Assembly (NCBI RefSeq): GCF_000621505.1
Contig: NZ_KK211295.1
Location: 126,202-190,201 of the forward strand
Length of the DNA: 64,000 bases
DNA from: Ruminiclostridium cellobioparum DSM 1351 = ATCC 15832
Lineage (GTDB): Bacteria > Bacillota > Clostridia > Acetivibrionales > DSM-1351
Direction of reading: 5' to 3'
The position numbers were made by a program, and so were the translations under genes. Of this stretch, positions 26,480-36,030 are shown in pieces (within the stretch, counting starts at the first letter, position 1; each line of letters opens with the position of its first letter). The notes beneath the pieces are model-generated. The model was given only the letters and a program-made list of their open reading frames with translations. It ran no database searches and was not told the DNA's origin.

Positions 26480-27619
26480 TTAAAGTGAATCATTGGCATT
26501 AAATAGTAATTTCATAAAATTATCTGCTTCAATTTTAATATCATACCCATTTTCTTTAAACTTTTGATTTATATATTCTTTTTGTCTTTTCTGACCACGA
26601 TCAAGATTATATGATTCTAAAACTATTTTTGCCCATTGACCTGGTGCAGTATTAAGTGATATATATTTAACTAAACCACATATATTTGTCTCCTTTGTTA
26701 TTGAATCAGAAATAATACATGGTAATCCAGTCGCTTGAGCTTCAATAACTGTATTTGGCATACCCTCAAAAAATGAAGGAAATAAAAAAACATCCATTGC
26801 CATTAAAATATCAGGAATATCAGATCTTATTCCAGTAAAGATAACATTATCTATTAGTCCCAGATTTTTTACTTTATTTTTAATTTTACCTTCAAGTTCA
26901 CCATTACCGACTAGAATCAGAACGCTCCCATTATGTTTCTTAACAATCTGACCAAAGATATCAATTAAAAACTCATGATTCTTTTGATTACTAAATCTCC
27001 CCACATGTCCAATCACAAACTTACCCTCTATACCCATTTCCTGACGCATTTTATCTCTTTTAACTGAATTAAAAAGAAATTTGTCTACTGCAATTGCGTT
27101 CTTTACAATAGTTGCTTTACCATTTCTTATACTATTTCTTCCAAACGTGTACTCAGCGGCTTCTGTTGATGGAGCAATTTTTAATGTTGGAATCATTATA
27201 GGTAACCATTTAAACATTTTATGTAATATTCTATTAATTATTGTGCTAGAATCAGCGTTACTTGAACGTTGAACTAACACTCTTGCTCCTCCAAATTTTG
27301 CAGCTAATAAATCAATTGTTGCTAAAGAATGTTGAGATACTCTCATTACATAAAAATATTTTTCATTCTTTACAACATTTTTTAGTGCCAAAAAAGCTTT
27401 AAGGATATTTCTTGATTTAGGTATTGAATGATAAATTCTACCTCCTAATAATATTATTTCTTTTTCATAATATCCTTTTTGAGATGACATACAATAAAAA
27501 TCCATCTGATATTTCGTTCTATCTAAGGCACGATAGTTCTTAATCAAAAACGTTTCAGCGCCACCAACCTCCATACTATTTACTATGCATAAGAGACGTT
27601 TAGGTATTGTTTTATTCAT
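26480..27619 (-). CDS. GT4-family glycosyltransferase (EpsF-like)
   Basis: A 379-residue GT-B enzyme. The N-terminus RLLCIVNSMEVGGAETFLIK is the EpsF/GT4 signature; the donor domain has GHVGRFSNQKNHEFLIDIF and the EX7E pair in EGMPNTVIEAQATGLP. It adds one sugar to the growing repeat unit on the cytoplasmic face. Sugar specificity cannot be read from the sequence. Confidence 0.88.
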   Translation of the reverse strand: MNKTIPKRLLCIVNSMEVGGAETFLIKNYRALDRTKYQMDFYCMSSQKGYYEKEIILLGGRIYHSIPKSRNILKAFLALKNVVKNEKYFYVMRVSQHSLATIDLLAAKFGGARVLVQRSSNADSSTIINRILHKMFKWLPIMIPTLKIAPSTEAAEYTFGRNSIRNGKATIVKNAIAVDKFLFNSVKRDKMRQEMGIEGKFVIGHVGRFSNQKNHEFLIDIFGQIVKKHNGSVLILVGNGELEGKIKNKVKNLGLIDNVIFTGIRSDIPDILMAMDVFLFPSFFEGMPNTVIEAQATGLPCIISDSITKETNICGLVKYISLNTAPGQWAKIVLESYNLDRGQKRQKEYINQKFKENGYDIKIEADNFMKLLFNANDSL

Positions 27620-27721
27620 ATTAACTTCCTTATTGAGAATATTTTACTTACTTCTAATTTCTTACAAGATTATCATCTATTTCAAAATAAATGATTCTCC
27701 ATTTTTGTTTAAATACATATA

Positions 27722-28957
27722 TCATTCTTTCATTTTGCTAAAAAATAAATCATAATTTTTATCAGCATCATATTGTAGTTTCCACAAACTAATAGATCGT
27801 TGACTCCTAATACTATATTTATCTAAATTATTATCTAATCTTTGTTTTATTATGGTATTAACTTGATTATATACATTTTTCATATTATCTATATTATTTA
27901 TTAAATACCCGGTGTTTGCTTCGACAATTTCACTATTACCGCCAACATTACGAGCAATAACTGGAATGCCCATAGATATGGCCTCCATTATAGATACAGG
28001 GACTCCCTCCGAATCACTGGTATTTATAAAAAAATCCACATCATATCTCTCATAGGTTCTTAATATTTCTGAATTATCTATATGCCCCAAAAAATTATAC
28101 TCTTTTCCTTTAAGCTTTTCTGCGGCATAAGTTTCTATCTCACTTTTTTGACTTCCAGTTCCAATATGTATCCATGTAACCGGTAAATCAATATTAGCTA
28201 TGATATCAATTATTAAATCTAATCGCTTAACAGGTATAATAGAAGAACATGATGCAATACAAACTTTATCTTTCTCAATTATTTTTTTTCGCTTTTCATA
28301 AGGATTATATGTTCCTAATCTTGAAATATTTTTTATTGAGCTCAAAGTAGTAGATATGTATCTTTGGGTAAAATAATTTAAACCGTGACCTGAAATAAAA
28401 TGTATTTCATCCAAATTTATATCGATAAAGTCTCTAAAGGGTAAATACCTTGTTAGATTTCTTTCTTCATATAAATCATACCCATGTGCTCTAGATACTA
28501 TCTTTTTTAAATTACTTTTTCTAGTTACATTGTAATTTGCTATAGCATATGCACCTCTAGTTAGCCAGAAAGAGTACATATATACGTTATCATTAAGATT
28601 CCTTGAAATTTCTCTATCAATATACCTTTTAGCATTAATATAAAATAATCCATAATGCAAAATGTATATGATTTTAGATAGTCCTAGTTTTGATATAGAA
28701 AATACACTTTTTATTTCTTTTCTAGTATTTTTATCAAACAACCATTTAAAAATACCGAAACTAATTAATGCTTTTAATATATTAGCCTTTACAACATAGT
28801 ACCTAAATCCTTTTTCTTTAGCGAGATTAGAAAATACCTCTTCATTGCCTGGATATGAAATCACTACAACCTCGTCAAAATATTTAGTAATATAATTAAC
28901 TTCATTTATAAAAAATGTGGCATCAGCGGTACCAGGTAAAACAATAATTTTATTCAT
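27722..28957 (-). CDS. GT4-family glycosyltransferase
   Basis: A 411-residue GT-B glycosyltransferase. The C-terminal donor domain is clear (SCSSIIPVKRLDLIIDIIA, then the EX7E pair in SEGVPVSIMEAISMGIPVIA, then VGGNSEIVE). The N-terminal domain is divergent (IIVLPGTADATFFINEVNYI). It resembles the group that includes colanic acid WcaL-type enzymes. It lies 17 bp after the aminotransferase gene stop region in the same operon, with a 100-bp gap to the next glycosyltransferase. Confidence 0.82.
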   Translation of the reverse strand: MNKIIVLPGTADATFFINEVNYITKYFDEVVVISYPGNEEVFSNLAKEKGFRYYVVKANILKALISFGIFKWLFDKNTRKEIKSVFSISKLGLSKIIYILHYGLFYINAKRYIDREISRNLNDNVYMYSFWLTRGAYAIANYNVTRKSNLKKIVSRAHGYDLYEERNLTRYLPFRDFIDINLDEIHFISGHGLNYFTQRYISTTLSSIKNISRLGTYNPYEKRKKIIEKDKVCIASCSSIIPVKRLDLIIDIIANIDLPVTWIHIGTGSQKSEIETYAAEKLKGKEYNFLGHIDNSEILRTYERYDVDFFINTSDSEGVPVSIMEAISMGIPVIARNVGGNSEIVEANTGYLINNIDNMKNVYNQVNTIIKQRLDNNLDKYSIRSQRSISLWKLQYDADKNYDLFFSKMKE

Positions 28958-28974
28958 AACACACCATGTACTTA

Positions 28975-30105
28975 CTAATTTTTAATATATTTTATTATTA
29001 TATTTGAAATATACATTATTTCTGCTTCTGTCATATACGGATGCATTGGTAATGAAAGTACAGTTTCGCAAAGTTTACTAGATACTTCAAGATCTTTCTC
29101 GTTTATTTCTATACCTAAAAAAGCTCCCTGCTTATGCATCGGCTTAACATAGTAAATCATACTCGGAATATCATATTCTTTTAGCTTTGCTTGTAAGCCG
29201 TCACGCTGCTCTTTGTTTTTGAGCTTAATAGTATATTGAGCAAAACTTGAATAGTACCCTTCTGGTATAACAGGGATCTCAACTATATTGCATAAGTTTT
29301 CATTATACAATTTATACACTACATTCACATCATTAAGTTCATGTTCCATAAATGCAGTCAGTTTTACATTTAAGATAGCTGCCTGAATTGTATCTAATCT
29401 TGAGTTTATACCAATTCGTACATTATCATATTTATTACTTCCCTTTCCATGAACTTTAATAGAACTAATAAGCTTTGCCAAATCATCACTATTTGTGAAA
29501 ATAGCTCCTCCATCTCCATAACACCCTAACGGCTTAGCTGGGAAAAATGAAGTTGTAGCTGCATCACCGAAACTACAAGCCATCCTTCCATGTATTCTTC
29601 CGCCAAATCCCTGAGCACCATCTTCAAGAACTAATAAGTTATATTTATTGGCTATCCTAGCAATTTCATAATGATCTGCAGGAAGACCAAATAAATCAAC
29701 TGGAATTATGGCTCTTGGAGTAAGTTTGCCTTCCTCTATAGTTTTCATGATAGCTTTTTCTAATTTATATGTATCTATATTATACGTCTCTCTTTTTACA
29801 TCAACAAATACTGGTGTTGCTCCTCTAAAAGAGACAATCTCTCCAGTTGAAAAGAAAGTGAAGTCCGGTATAAAAACAGCATCTCTTTCTTTAATGTCCC
29901 ATGCCATCATTACTAATGTCATAGCTTCTGTACCATTAGCACAAGTAATACAATATTTAACTCCAACATATTCAGCTAACCTTTTTTCCAATAATTTAAC
30001 ATCAATACCTCCAATAAAGTTTGCATTATCTAATACTTCTTGAATAGCAGAATCTATTTCGTATTTGTATTTTTGATATTGGGATTTCAAATCTCTAAAT
30101 TCCAC
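28975..30105 (-). CDS. WbpE-like DegT/DnrJ sugar aminotransferase
   Basis: A 376-residue PLP-dependent aminotransferase; Lys of the Schiff base in TSFFPAKPLGCYGDGG. The start EFRDLKSQYQKYKYEIDSAI and the SFFPAKPLG motif are those of the WbpE/WlbC group, which aminate UDP-3-keto-GlcNAc-uronate at C3. Genes for the other three steps (WbpA, WbpB and WbpD types) follow one another immediately upstream, so this gene completes the set. The start is GTG at 30105 with GGAGTG ahead. Confidence 0.88.
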   Translation of the reverse strand: MEFRDLKSQYQKYKYEIDSAIQEVLDNANFIGGIDVKLLEKRLAEYVGVKYCITCANGTEAMTLVMMAWDIKERDAVFIPDFTFFSTGEIVSFRGATPVFVDVKRETYNIDTYKLEKAIMKTIEEGKLTPRAIIPVDLFGLPADHYEIARIANKYNLLVLEDGAQGFGGRIHGRMACSFGDAATTSFFPAKPLGCYGDGGAIFTNSDDLAKLISSIKVHGKGSNKYDNVRIGINSRLDTIQAAILNVKLTAFMEHELNDVNVVYKLYNENLCNIVEIPVIPEGYYSSFAQYTIKLKNKEQRDGLQAKLKEYDIPSMIYYVKPMHKQGAFLGIEINEKDLEVSSKLCETVLSLPMHPYMTEAEIMYISNIIIKYIKN

Positions 30106-30131
30106 TTTATCACTCCTGTCAACAATTTAGT

Positions 30132-30698
30132 CTACTTGGATTTCTCTAGAAGTTGGCCTTTCACAAGAGTATACTCTCTTCCACATTTTTCACAATTGAT
30201 TCCACCTCTGAGTGGAATCCCACATTCACAAACCCAATCAATCTGTTTTGCTGGAACTCCTGCCATTATCGCATAATCAGGAACATCCTTTGTCACAACA
30301 GCTCCAGATGCGATCATTGCCCACTTACCAATCGTATTACCACAAACAATAGTTGCATTAGCTCCTATTGATGCTCCATATTTAACAAGAGTCTTTTTAT
30401 ACCCTCCAGCTCCTTTTGGATATTTACTTCTTGGAGTTAAGTCGTTTGTGAACACCATAGAAGGTCCACAAAATACAAAGTCCTCCAACTCAACACCTTC
30501 ATATACAGAGACATTGTTTTGGATTTTTACTCCATTTCCGATTTTAACATTACTAGAAATGTAAACATTCTGGCCTAACGAACATTGCTTGCCTATTCGA
30601 GTGCCCTTTTGAACGTGGCAAAAGTGCCATATCTTAGTGCCATCTCCTATGTCTACATTTTTATCTATATAACTGCTTTCATGTACAAAGTAGTTCAT
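30132..30698 (-). CDS. WbpD-like UDP-3-amino-GlcNAc-uronate N-acetyltransferase with C-terminal zinc ribbon
   Basis: A 188-residue hexapeptide-repeat acetyltransferase (YVHESSYIDKNVDIGDG-type start, GTKIWHFCHVQKGTRIG, VYEGVELEDFVFCGPSMVF, IGANATIVCG, GVPAKQ). These features match WbpD/WlbB. After the beta helix there is a Cys-X-Cys...Cys-X2-Cys ribbon (CECG and CEKCG), found in a subset of this family. It overlaps the oxidoreductase gene by 4 bp, which indicates translational coupling. Confidence 0.88.
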   Translation of the reverse strand: MNYFVHESSYIDKNVDIGDGTKIWHFCHVQKGTRIGKQCSLGQNVYISSNVKIGNGVKIQNNVSVYEGVELEDFVFCGPSMVFTNDLTPRSKYPKGAGGYKKTLVKYGASIGANATIVCGNTIGKWAMIASGAVVTKDVPDYAIMAGVPAKQIDWVCECGIPLRGGINCEKCGREYTLVKGQLLEKSK

Positions 30699-31777
30699 CT
30701 GCCAAACCTGCCTATAAAATCCATAGTACTACATTTTTTCAACGGAAGCTTAATACTTTTACCATCTGCTGCTGATTTATATATTGCAAGTACGAGTTCA
30801 AGAGCTCTTCTCCCGTCTTCAGCAGTAACATATGGCTCTCTATCATTTTTTATTGATTCAATCATATCCTCATAAAGTGGATTATGTCCAAATCCATAAA
30901 CATTCGGTGGGTTCTCATGGTACTTTTGTTTAACTTCTTCCGAATCATCTAATTTATCTGCAAACTGCCACTCTTCAATTAGATTCACTGATTTACCTCC
31001 GGCTTTAACAGTTCCTTTTTCTCCAAAGATGTATAGGGTCTCTTCAAGGTTTTTAGGATAAATGCTCGTAGTTCCTTCTACAATACCGTAGCTTCCATTT
31101 GCAAACTTAATTAATGCCAAACCTAAGTCTTCTGCCTCTATAAAGTCATGTATTAAATTATCTGTCATACCAACTACTTCTATAATTTCATCTCCCAACA
31201 TCCATCTTAAAAGATCAATATTATGGATACACTGATTCATCAATGCACCTCCATCTTGCTCCCAAGTACCTCTCCATGGAGCTTGCTTATAATAATTTTC
31301 TCCTCGACTCCAGCGGATATGTGCAGTGCCATGAAGTAATTTACCAAATCGTCCCACTTCAACTGCTTCTCTAATTTTCTGTACAGATTTATTAAAACGA
31401 TTTTGATGACATGCACAAACCTTCAAATTCTTCTCTTTTGCTTTTTTAATAATTTGATCTGCCTCGTCAAGTGATAAAGCTATGGGCTTTTCTATAATTA
31501 AATTACTACCAAATTCTATACAGTTAATGGCAATTTCCCCATGTTTACCACTTTCAGTGCAGATAGCTATAATATCTAGTTTTTCTTTTTGGAGCATTTC
31601 TTTATAGTCAGAATATTTCTTAACAGTTTCAGAAATATTAAACTTTATTATTACCTCATCCATTTTAAATTCATCAATATCGCATAATGCCACTATTTCT
31701 AAATTGTTCTCGATTGCTGCTGCAATATGATTTGGTGAAATTCTGCCACATCCGATTAATGCATATTTTAAGCTCAA
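30695..31777 (-). CDS. WbpB/WlbA-like Gfo/Idh/MocA oxidoreductase
   Basis: A protein of about 360 residues with an N-terminal NAD-binding fold (KYALIGCGRISPNHIAAA), the conserved EKPIALSLDEA containing the catalytic-region Lys, and the C-terminal alpha/beta domain (WEQDGGALMNQCIHNIDLLRW). WbpB-type enzymes oxidise C3 of UDP-GlcNAc-uronate. The start is uncertain: TTG at 31777 has AGGGGGAAG five bases ahead, while a TTG at 31804 lies inside the upstream dehydrogenase gene. Context (WbpA upstream, WbpD and WbpE downstream) makes the assignment firm. Confidence 0.87.
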   Translation of the reverse strand: MSLKYALIGCGRISPNHIAAAIENNLEIVALCDIDEFKMDEVIIKFNISETVKKYSDYKEMLQKEKLDIIAICTESGKHGEIAINCIEFGSNLIIEKPIALSLDEADQIIKKAKEKNLKVCACHQNRFNKSVQKIREAVEVGRFGKLLHGTAHIRWSRGENYYKQAPWRGTWEQDGGALMNQCIHNIDLLRWMLGDEIIEVVGMTDNLIHDFIEAEDLGLALIKFANGSYGIVEGTTSIYPKNLEETLYIFGEKGTVKAGGKSVNLIEEWQFADKLDDSEEVKQKYHENPPNVYGFGHNPLYEDMIESIKNDREPYVTAEDGRRALELVLAIYKSAADGKSIKLPLKKCSTMDFIGRFGR

Positions 31778-31790
31778 TACCACTTCCCCC

Positions 31791-33104
31791 TTACAGTAGC
31801 TCAATATTATCTCTTCTTTTAATATGTTTCATCGCATTCTTAGTATCAAAAATTGATTTTGCATGTTGCTGAACAAGTCCATAATTTACATTAGTATGAG
31901 CGGTAGTGATTATGACAAGATCTACACTTTCGATAAGACCATCTGCTAATTCTGGTTCGCTTTTATGGACTTCTCCATGTTCTCGGTATTCCGGTACAAA
32001 AGGATCAAAATAAACAACATTAGCACAATGTTTTCTTAGCTCTTCAATTACTCTAATGGCAGGACTTTCACGATAGTCATTAATATCTTGTTTATACGCA
32101 ACGCCAAGCACTAATATTTTTGCACCATTTATTGCCTTCTTGTTGCGGTTTAGGATCTTGATTGCCCTCTCTACGCAGTATTCTGGCATACGATCATTAA
32201 CCATCATTGAAGATTCAATCATAGATGTATGGAATCCATATTCGCGTGCTTTCCATGATAAATAATAAGGATCAAGTGGAATACAATGGCCACCTAACCC
32301 AGGCCCTGGATAGAATGCTTGAAATCCATATGGTTTTGATTTTGCTGCATCAATTACTTCCCAAATATTTATGCCCATCTTATTACATAATATTGCAAGC
32401 TCATTTGCAAGGCCAATATTAACATTTCTGTATGTATTCTCAAGTATCTTTTCCATTTCTGCAATCGCAGGACTAGATACAGTATGTACATCACCATCAA
32501 GAACAGCACGATACATCGTTGCAATTACTTCTGTGGCATCTTGTCCAATAGCACCAACTACTTTAGGTGTATTCTTTGTTTTATATATCAAATTTCCCGG
32601 ATCAACTCGTTCTGGAGAGAATCCTAGATAAAAATCATCACTGCACTTTAATCCTGATCCTTCTTCAAGTATAGATTTTATAAGTTCCTCTGTTGTACCA
32701 GGATATGTTGTCGATTCAAGTACGACCATTGTTTCTCTTTTAAGAAACTTTGCAATTTCTTCTGATGATGATTTGATATAACTAATATCTGGTTGTTGAT
32801 GGTTATCCAATGGAGTAGGAACACAAATTGCAATAAAGTCAACATTTTTTACAAAACTAAAGTCCGTAGTTGCAGAAAGCATGCCATTTCTCACCAACTC
32901 TGATAGGTCATGATCAACTACATCTCCTATATAATTATGACCTTTATTAACCATCTGCACCTTATTTTCTTGTATATCAAATCCTATAGTTTTAAATCCA
33001 GCCTTAGCTTTTTCCACAGCAAGAGGAAGGCCAACATATCCTAGTCCTATTACACCCACAACAATTTTCTTATTTTTAATCTTTTCTAACAATTTCTGTT
33101 TCAT
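31791..33104 (-). CDS. WbpA-like UDP-N-acetylglucosamine 6-dehydrogenase
   Basis: A 437-residue nucleotide-sugar dehydrogenase (VGVIGLGYVGLPLAVEKAKAG; FSPERVDPGN; catalytic Cys in GPGLGGHCIPLDPYYLSWKA). The ERVDPGN and GGHCIP forms mark the UDP-HexNAc dehydrogenase branch (WbpA, WecC) and set it apart from the UDP-glucose enzyme at 19620. It would make UDP-GlcNAc-uronate, the first step of the WbpA-B-E-D route. It is the first gene after a 274-bp gap and might be transcribed from its own promoter. Confidence 0.88.
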   Translation of the reverse strand: MKQKLLEKIKNKKIVVGVIGLGYVGLPLAVEKAKAGFKTIGFDIQENKVQMVNKGHNYIGDVVDHDLSELVRNGMLSATTDFSFVKNVDFIAICVPTPLDNHQQPDISYIKSSSEEIAKFLKRETMVVLESTTYPGTTEELIKSILEEGSGLKCSDDFYLGFSPERVDPGNLIYKTKNTPKVVGAIGQDATEVIATMYRAVLDGDVHTVSSPAIAEMEKILENTYRNVNIGLANELAILCNKMGINIWEVIDAAKSKPYGFQAFYPGPGLGGHCIPLDPYYLSWKAREYGFHTSMIESSMMVNDRMPEYCVERAIKILNRNKKAINGAKILVLGVAYKQDINDYRESPAIRVIEELRKHCANVVYFDPFVPEYREHGEVHKSEPELADGLIESVDLVIITTAHTNVNYGLVQQHAKSIFDTKNAMKHIKRRDNIELL

Positions 33105-33378
33105 TATTCTATTCCTCTTTTATCATTGTCTTTTCTTATAGAATTATATATCACACATAATGTGATTGCATGAATAAACTCCTTAAATTATTAAACAATA
33201 TTTTCAGCACCTTTACGAGCATCTTCAACATTTTCACAATTACTCATCATATGTCTTTGATTTAATTTGTAAATTATATAAAATCTGCACAAATTATTAT
33301 CCAATTTTATTCTTGCATTTTATCAACCTTAAACGTAAATTAATATTAAATATTAGTATAACAGAAACATGTAATATG
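33105..33378. other. AT-rich gap within the polysaccharide locus
   Basis: About 270 bp with no credible gene. It contains the inverted repeat ATCACA-CATAA-TGTGAT (33150-33166) close to a TATAAT (minus strand, near 33143-33148) that could serve the WbpA-like gene. The -35 region is poor. No terminator with a clear T-run was seen. Confidence 0.35.
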
Positions 33379-34611
33379 CTACCTCTTAAGTATTTCTTCA
33401 AATTTTGAAGTTAAAATTTTATAATCATACTTATTTGCTACGTAAGTTGAATTCTGACAGTAAGAATTATACTCATCTTCAGGCATCTCATAAAATTTAG
33501 CAATAGCTTCCGCCATCTGTTCTGAATTTGCATTGTCTCTTACAATCCCACATTTATATTTTTTAATTAAATCATAACCAAACTCACAATCAGAAACTAT
33601 AGGTCTACCGCTTGCAAAATATTCAAACAATTTATTAAGACTCGCACCATATTTCTTTAAACCGTTCTGTTCAAAATGCATAATATTTAAGTTACACTTA
33701 TCCAAAATAAACGGAATGTTTTTTTTGTTTACAAACCCTTTAAACGCTACATTATCAATCTTATTTTCAACACAATACTCCTCAAGATACTTCCTGTCCG
33801 TTCCATCACCGTATATTAAAAATTTTATATTGTGATATCCTTTTTCTTTAATTACTTGTGCTGCATCAACTATTGTTTTTACATTATTAACAAGTCTTAT
33901 TGATCCTGCATATACTACCTTAAAGGTATTGATATCTTCTAAATCAAAATCTATAATCTTATAATTTTCTTTATTAAATATAAATGATTCTAGATCTACT
34001 CCATTATTTATGTGGGAAACTTTATCTAAATCAATATCTTCTTCCCACCCTTTATCAAATATATAATCTTTCCCTCCTTCCATTGTAAAAACAAGTTTAT
34101 CAGATCTTTTATAAATCCATTTTTCAATCTGATACATTAACCATACAATTGGATTTTTCCGAGACATACCTTTGTATTCAATAATCGATTCAGGCCATAA
34201 ATCCCTAACTTCCAAAATAAACTTAGCTTTATACCTTTTTGAAATTAAAAATGGGAGAGGCGCTAACATAGCTCCTAGATCACAAATAATAACATCTGGT
34301 TTTTCATTTATGCGTTTTGCAACTCTATAAAATCTGAATGGAAATTGTAACATATTAACTACTCTTCTTAATCCATTTCCACTATAGTTACAAGTTCTAA
34401 TGTGTACAAAATTTAATTCATCATATGATCTTTCAATAAATAATTTAGACTTATCACTTATTAAATTAAGATCTCTATTATGAATGGTACTAGCGGAAAA
34501 TATTTTAACTTTATGTCCTAAATTTTTGAGGTATTTTGACATCATGTTATTTCTGACTCTAACTTCATACTCTGGTGGCATGGCATAATGATTGATTATC
34601 CATATTTTTAT
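33379..34611 (-). CDS. WbuB-like glycosyltransferase with a probable non-standard start codon
   Basis: A GT4-family glycosyltransferase of about 410 residues related to WbuB/fucosamine transferases. Features include RVRNNMMSKYLKNLGHKV, ILEVRDLWPESIIEYKG, VVYAGSIRLVNNVKTIV and KLFEYFASGRPIVSD. The first ATG (34581) would remove the first strand of the fold. The frame extends upstream through KIWIINHYAMPP, which is the expected N-terminus of this family, to a good ribosome site (AAGGGGGG). No ATG, GTG or TTG occurs there; the best-spaced codon is ATA at 34611 (7 bases after the site), with ATT at 34614 as the alternative. AUA or AUU initiation is inferred. Confidence 0.8.
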   Translation of the reverse strand: MKIWIINHYAMPPEYEVRVRNNMMSKYLKNLGHKVKIFSASTIHNRDLNLISDKSKLFIERSYDELNFVHIRTCNYSGNGLRRVVNMLQFPFRFYRVAKRINEKPDVIICDLGAMLAPLPFLISKRYKAKFILEVRDLWPESIIEYKGMSRKNPIVWLMYQIEKWIYKRSDKLVFTMEGGKDYIFDKGWEEDIDLDKVSHINNGVDLESFIFNKENYKIIDFDLEDINTFKVVYAGSIRLVNNVKTIVDAAQVIKEKGYHNIKFLIYGDGTDRKYLEEYCVENKIDNVAFKGFVNKKNIPFILDKCNLNIMHFEQNGLKKYGASLNKLFEYFASGRPIVSDCEFGYDLIKKYKCGIVRDNANSEQMAEAIAKFYEMPEDEYNSYCQNSTYVANKYDYKILTSKFEEILKR

Positions 34612-34641
34612 AATAATTCCCCCCTTACAATAACTCTAACA

Positions 34642-35373
34642 TTATAACTTCCATAAATGATAAATCTGATGGCACGCTACTTGTATACATCCAACTTTAT
34701 GATAAAAGTTAATTGCACCAATATTTCTCACTTGGGTACCGACTCTTATTTCATCACAGCCGCGTTCATATGCTGCGTATTCAATTGCCCTAAATAAACT
34801 TGTCCCAATGCCGCTTTTAGCATCATTCCTAGCTACAGCAATGAGCTCTATTACACAACTATTTTTCAAATATGAATGTAGCAGAAACCCATTAACTTGC
34901 CCGTTTGCTGTCTTTGATAAAGCAAAATATTTATCTGGCTTTCCAAATGAATTTATCAGCCATTGGTGATAAACTTGCGTTCCCCCACGTTTAGCTAACT
35001 CGGGATCTTCTATAAACTTTGAAAACTGAAAATCTGCTACATCAATGATTTGATCATTTCTTTCCAACATATTATGAATTTCAATTTGTTCTGGCCACTT
35101 ATATGAACCTTCTATCTTTTTTGTAAATTGTATATTCACATCAGCTAAAAATGCTGAGGTATGCTTTGCGATCAGTTGTGCATTATTTGGTTCTGAATTA
35201 CGATTTTCAATTGATATAAACTGATAGGCCTTAAATTTGTCTTTTAACTCATCCCAGTCAAATAATGTAAGGGGCTTATGAAGGATAGCCTTAGCGCAAT
35301 TTATGCCAAAATAATTTGTATCCCATTGTAAAGCATAGAAGGTAACTGGACAGTCAATATTGTTATTTTTCAA
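34642..35373 (-). CDS. WecD/FdtC-like GNAT acetyltransferase
   Basis: A 243-residue GNAT-fold protein. The start region LQWDTNYFGINCAKAIL is the signature of the WecD/RffC-type sugar 4-amino acetyltransferases; the acetyl-CoA loop is in ARNDAKSGIGTSLFRAIE and the last strand holds INFYHKVGC. It probably acetylates the amino sugar made by the aminotransferase at 36031, supplying the substrate for the phosphoglycosyltransferase at 35388. The start is probably TTG at 35373 with GGAGG 11 bases ahead. Confidence 0.78.
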   Translation of the reverse strand: MKNNNIDCPVTFYALQWDTNYFGINCAKAILHKPLTLFDWDELKDKFKAYQFISIENRNSEPNNAQLIAKHTSAFLADVNIQFTKKIEGSYKWPEQIEIHNMLERNDQIIDVADFQFSKFIEDPELAKRGGTQVYHQWLINSFGKPDKYFALSKTANGQVNGFLLHSYLKNSCVIELIAVARNDAKSGIGTSLFRAIEYAAYERGCDEIRVGTQVRNIGAINFYHKVGCIQVACHQIYHLWKL

Positions 35374-35387
35374 AATAATTAAACCTC

Positions 35388-36017
35388 CTACACACCCACT
35401 TTAGACTTATTTTTAGTTTCAATACTATTATCAGTTACGTAAACATCTTCACGTTTTAACACAGATATAACTGTTTTTAATAATACCTTTATATCAAGCC
35501 ATAATGACAAATTATCAATATAGTAAATATCATTTTGAATTCGTTCTTTCCAAGAAACTGTATTTCTATAGTACGCCTGGTTAAAGCCTGTTATTCCAGG
35601 TTTAACCTCCAACTTGCGAACTTCAATACCTTCATATAGCTCCATATGTTCCGGCAAGTCAGGTCTTGGCCCAATTAAACTCATATCACCTTTTAATACA
35701 TTTAAGATTTGGGGAGTTTCATCTATACTTGTCTTTCGTATAAACTTTCCTATCTTAGTAAGCCTTGGATCATTCTCTGAATTAAATGTAGAACCGTCCT
35801 CATTTCTTATATCAGGTGCATTTACTTTCATCGAACGGAATTTGTACATCTTAAATATCTTTCCGCCTTTACCAAGTCGAGGTGCATTATAGAAAATCGA
35901 CCCTTTATCCTGAAAATATATGATAGATCCGATAATAACTAATATTAGCAACCAGAATGGTAGAGCTATTAGTGATAAAATCAGGTCAACTATCCTTTTA
36001 AAGAAACTTGTATACAT
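35388..36017 (-). CDS. initiating phosphoglycosyltransferase (second)
   Basis: A protein of about 209 residues of the same small phosphoglycosyltransferase family as the gene at 13586: one membrane segment, YNAPRLGKGGKIFKMYKFRSM, the active-site region RKTSIDETPQILNVLKGD and SLIGPRPDLPEHM. It would start the repeat unit of the proximal module. ATG 36017 has GGGGGTGAG ahead and is preferred to the longer frame from 36044, which overlaps the upstream gene. Confidence 0.87.
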   Translation of the reverse strand: MYTSFFKRIVDLILSLIALPFWLLILVIIGSIIYFQDKGSIFYNAPRLGKGGKIFKMYKFRSMKVNAPDIRNEDGSTFNSENDPRLTKIGKFIRKTSIDETPQILNVLKGDMSLIGPRPDLPEHMELYEGIEVRKLEVKPGITGFNQAYYRNTVSWKERIQNDIYYIDNLSLWLDIKVLLKTVISVLKREDVYVTDNSIETKNKSKVGV

Positions 36018-36030
36018 TTTCTCACCCCCA

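Noticed and set aside
33150..33171. Six-codon frame with a good ribosome site (AAGGAG) ahead of the WbpA-like gene, and a TCACA/TGTGA repeat
   Set aside because: Too short to support as a leader peptide, no attenuator follows, and the repeat has the reverse arrangement of a CRP site.
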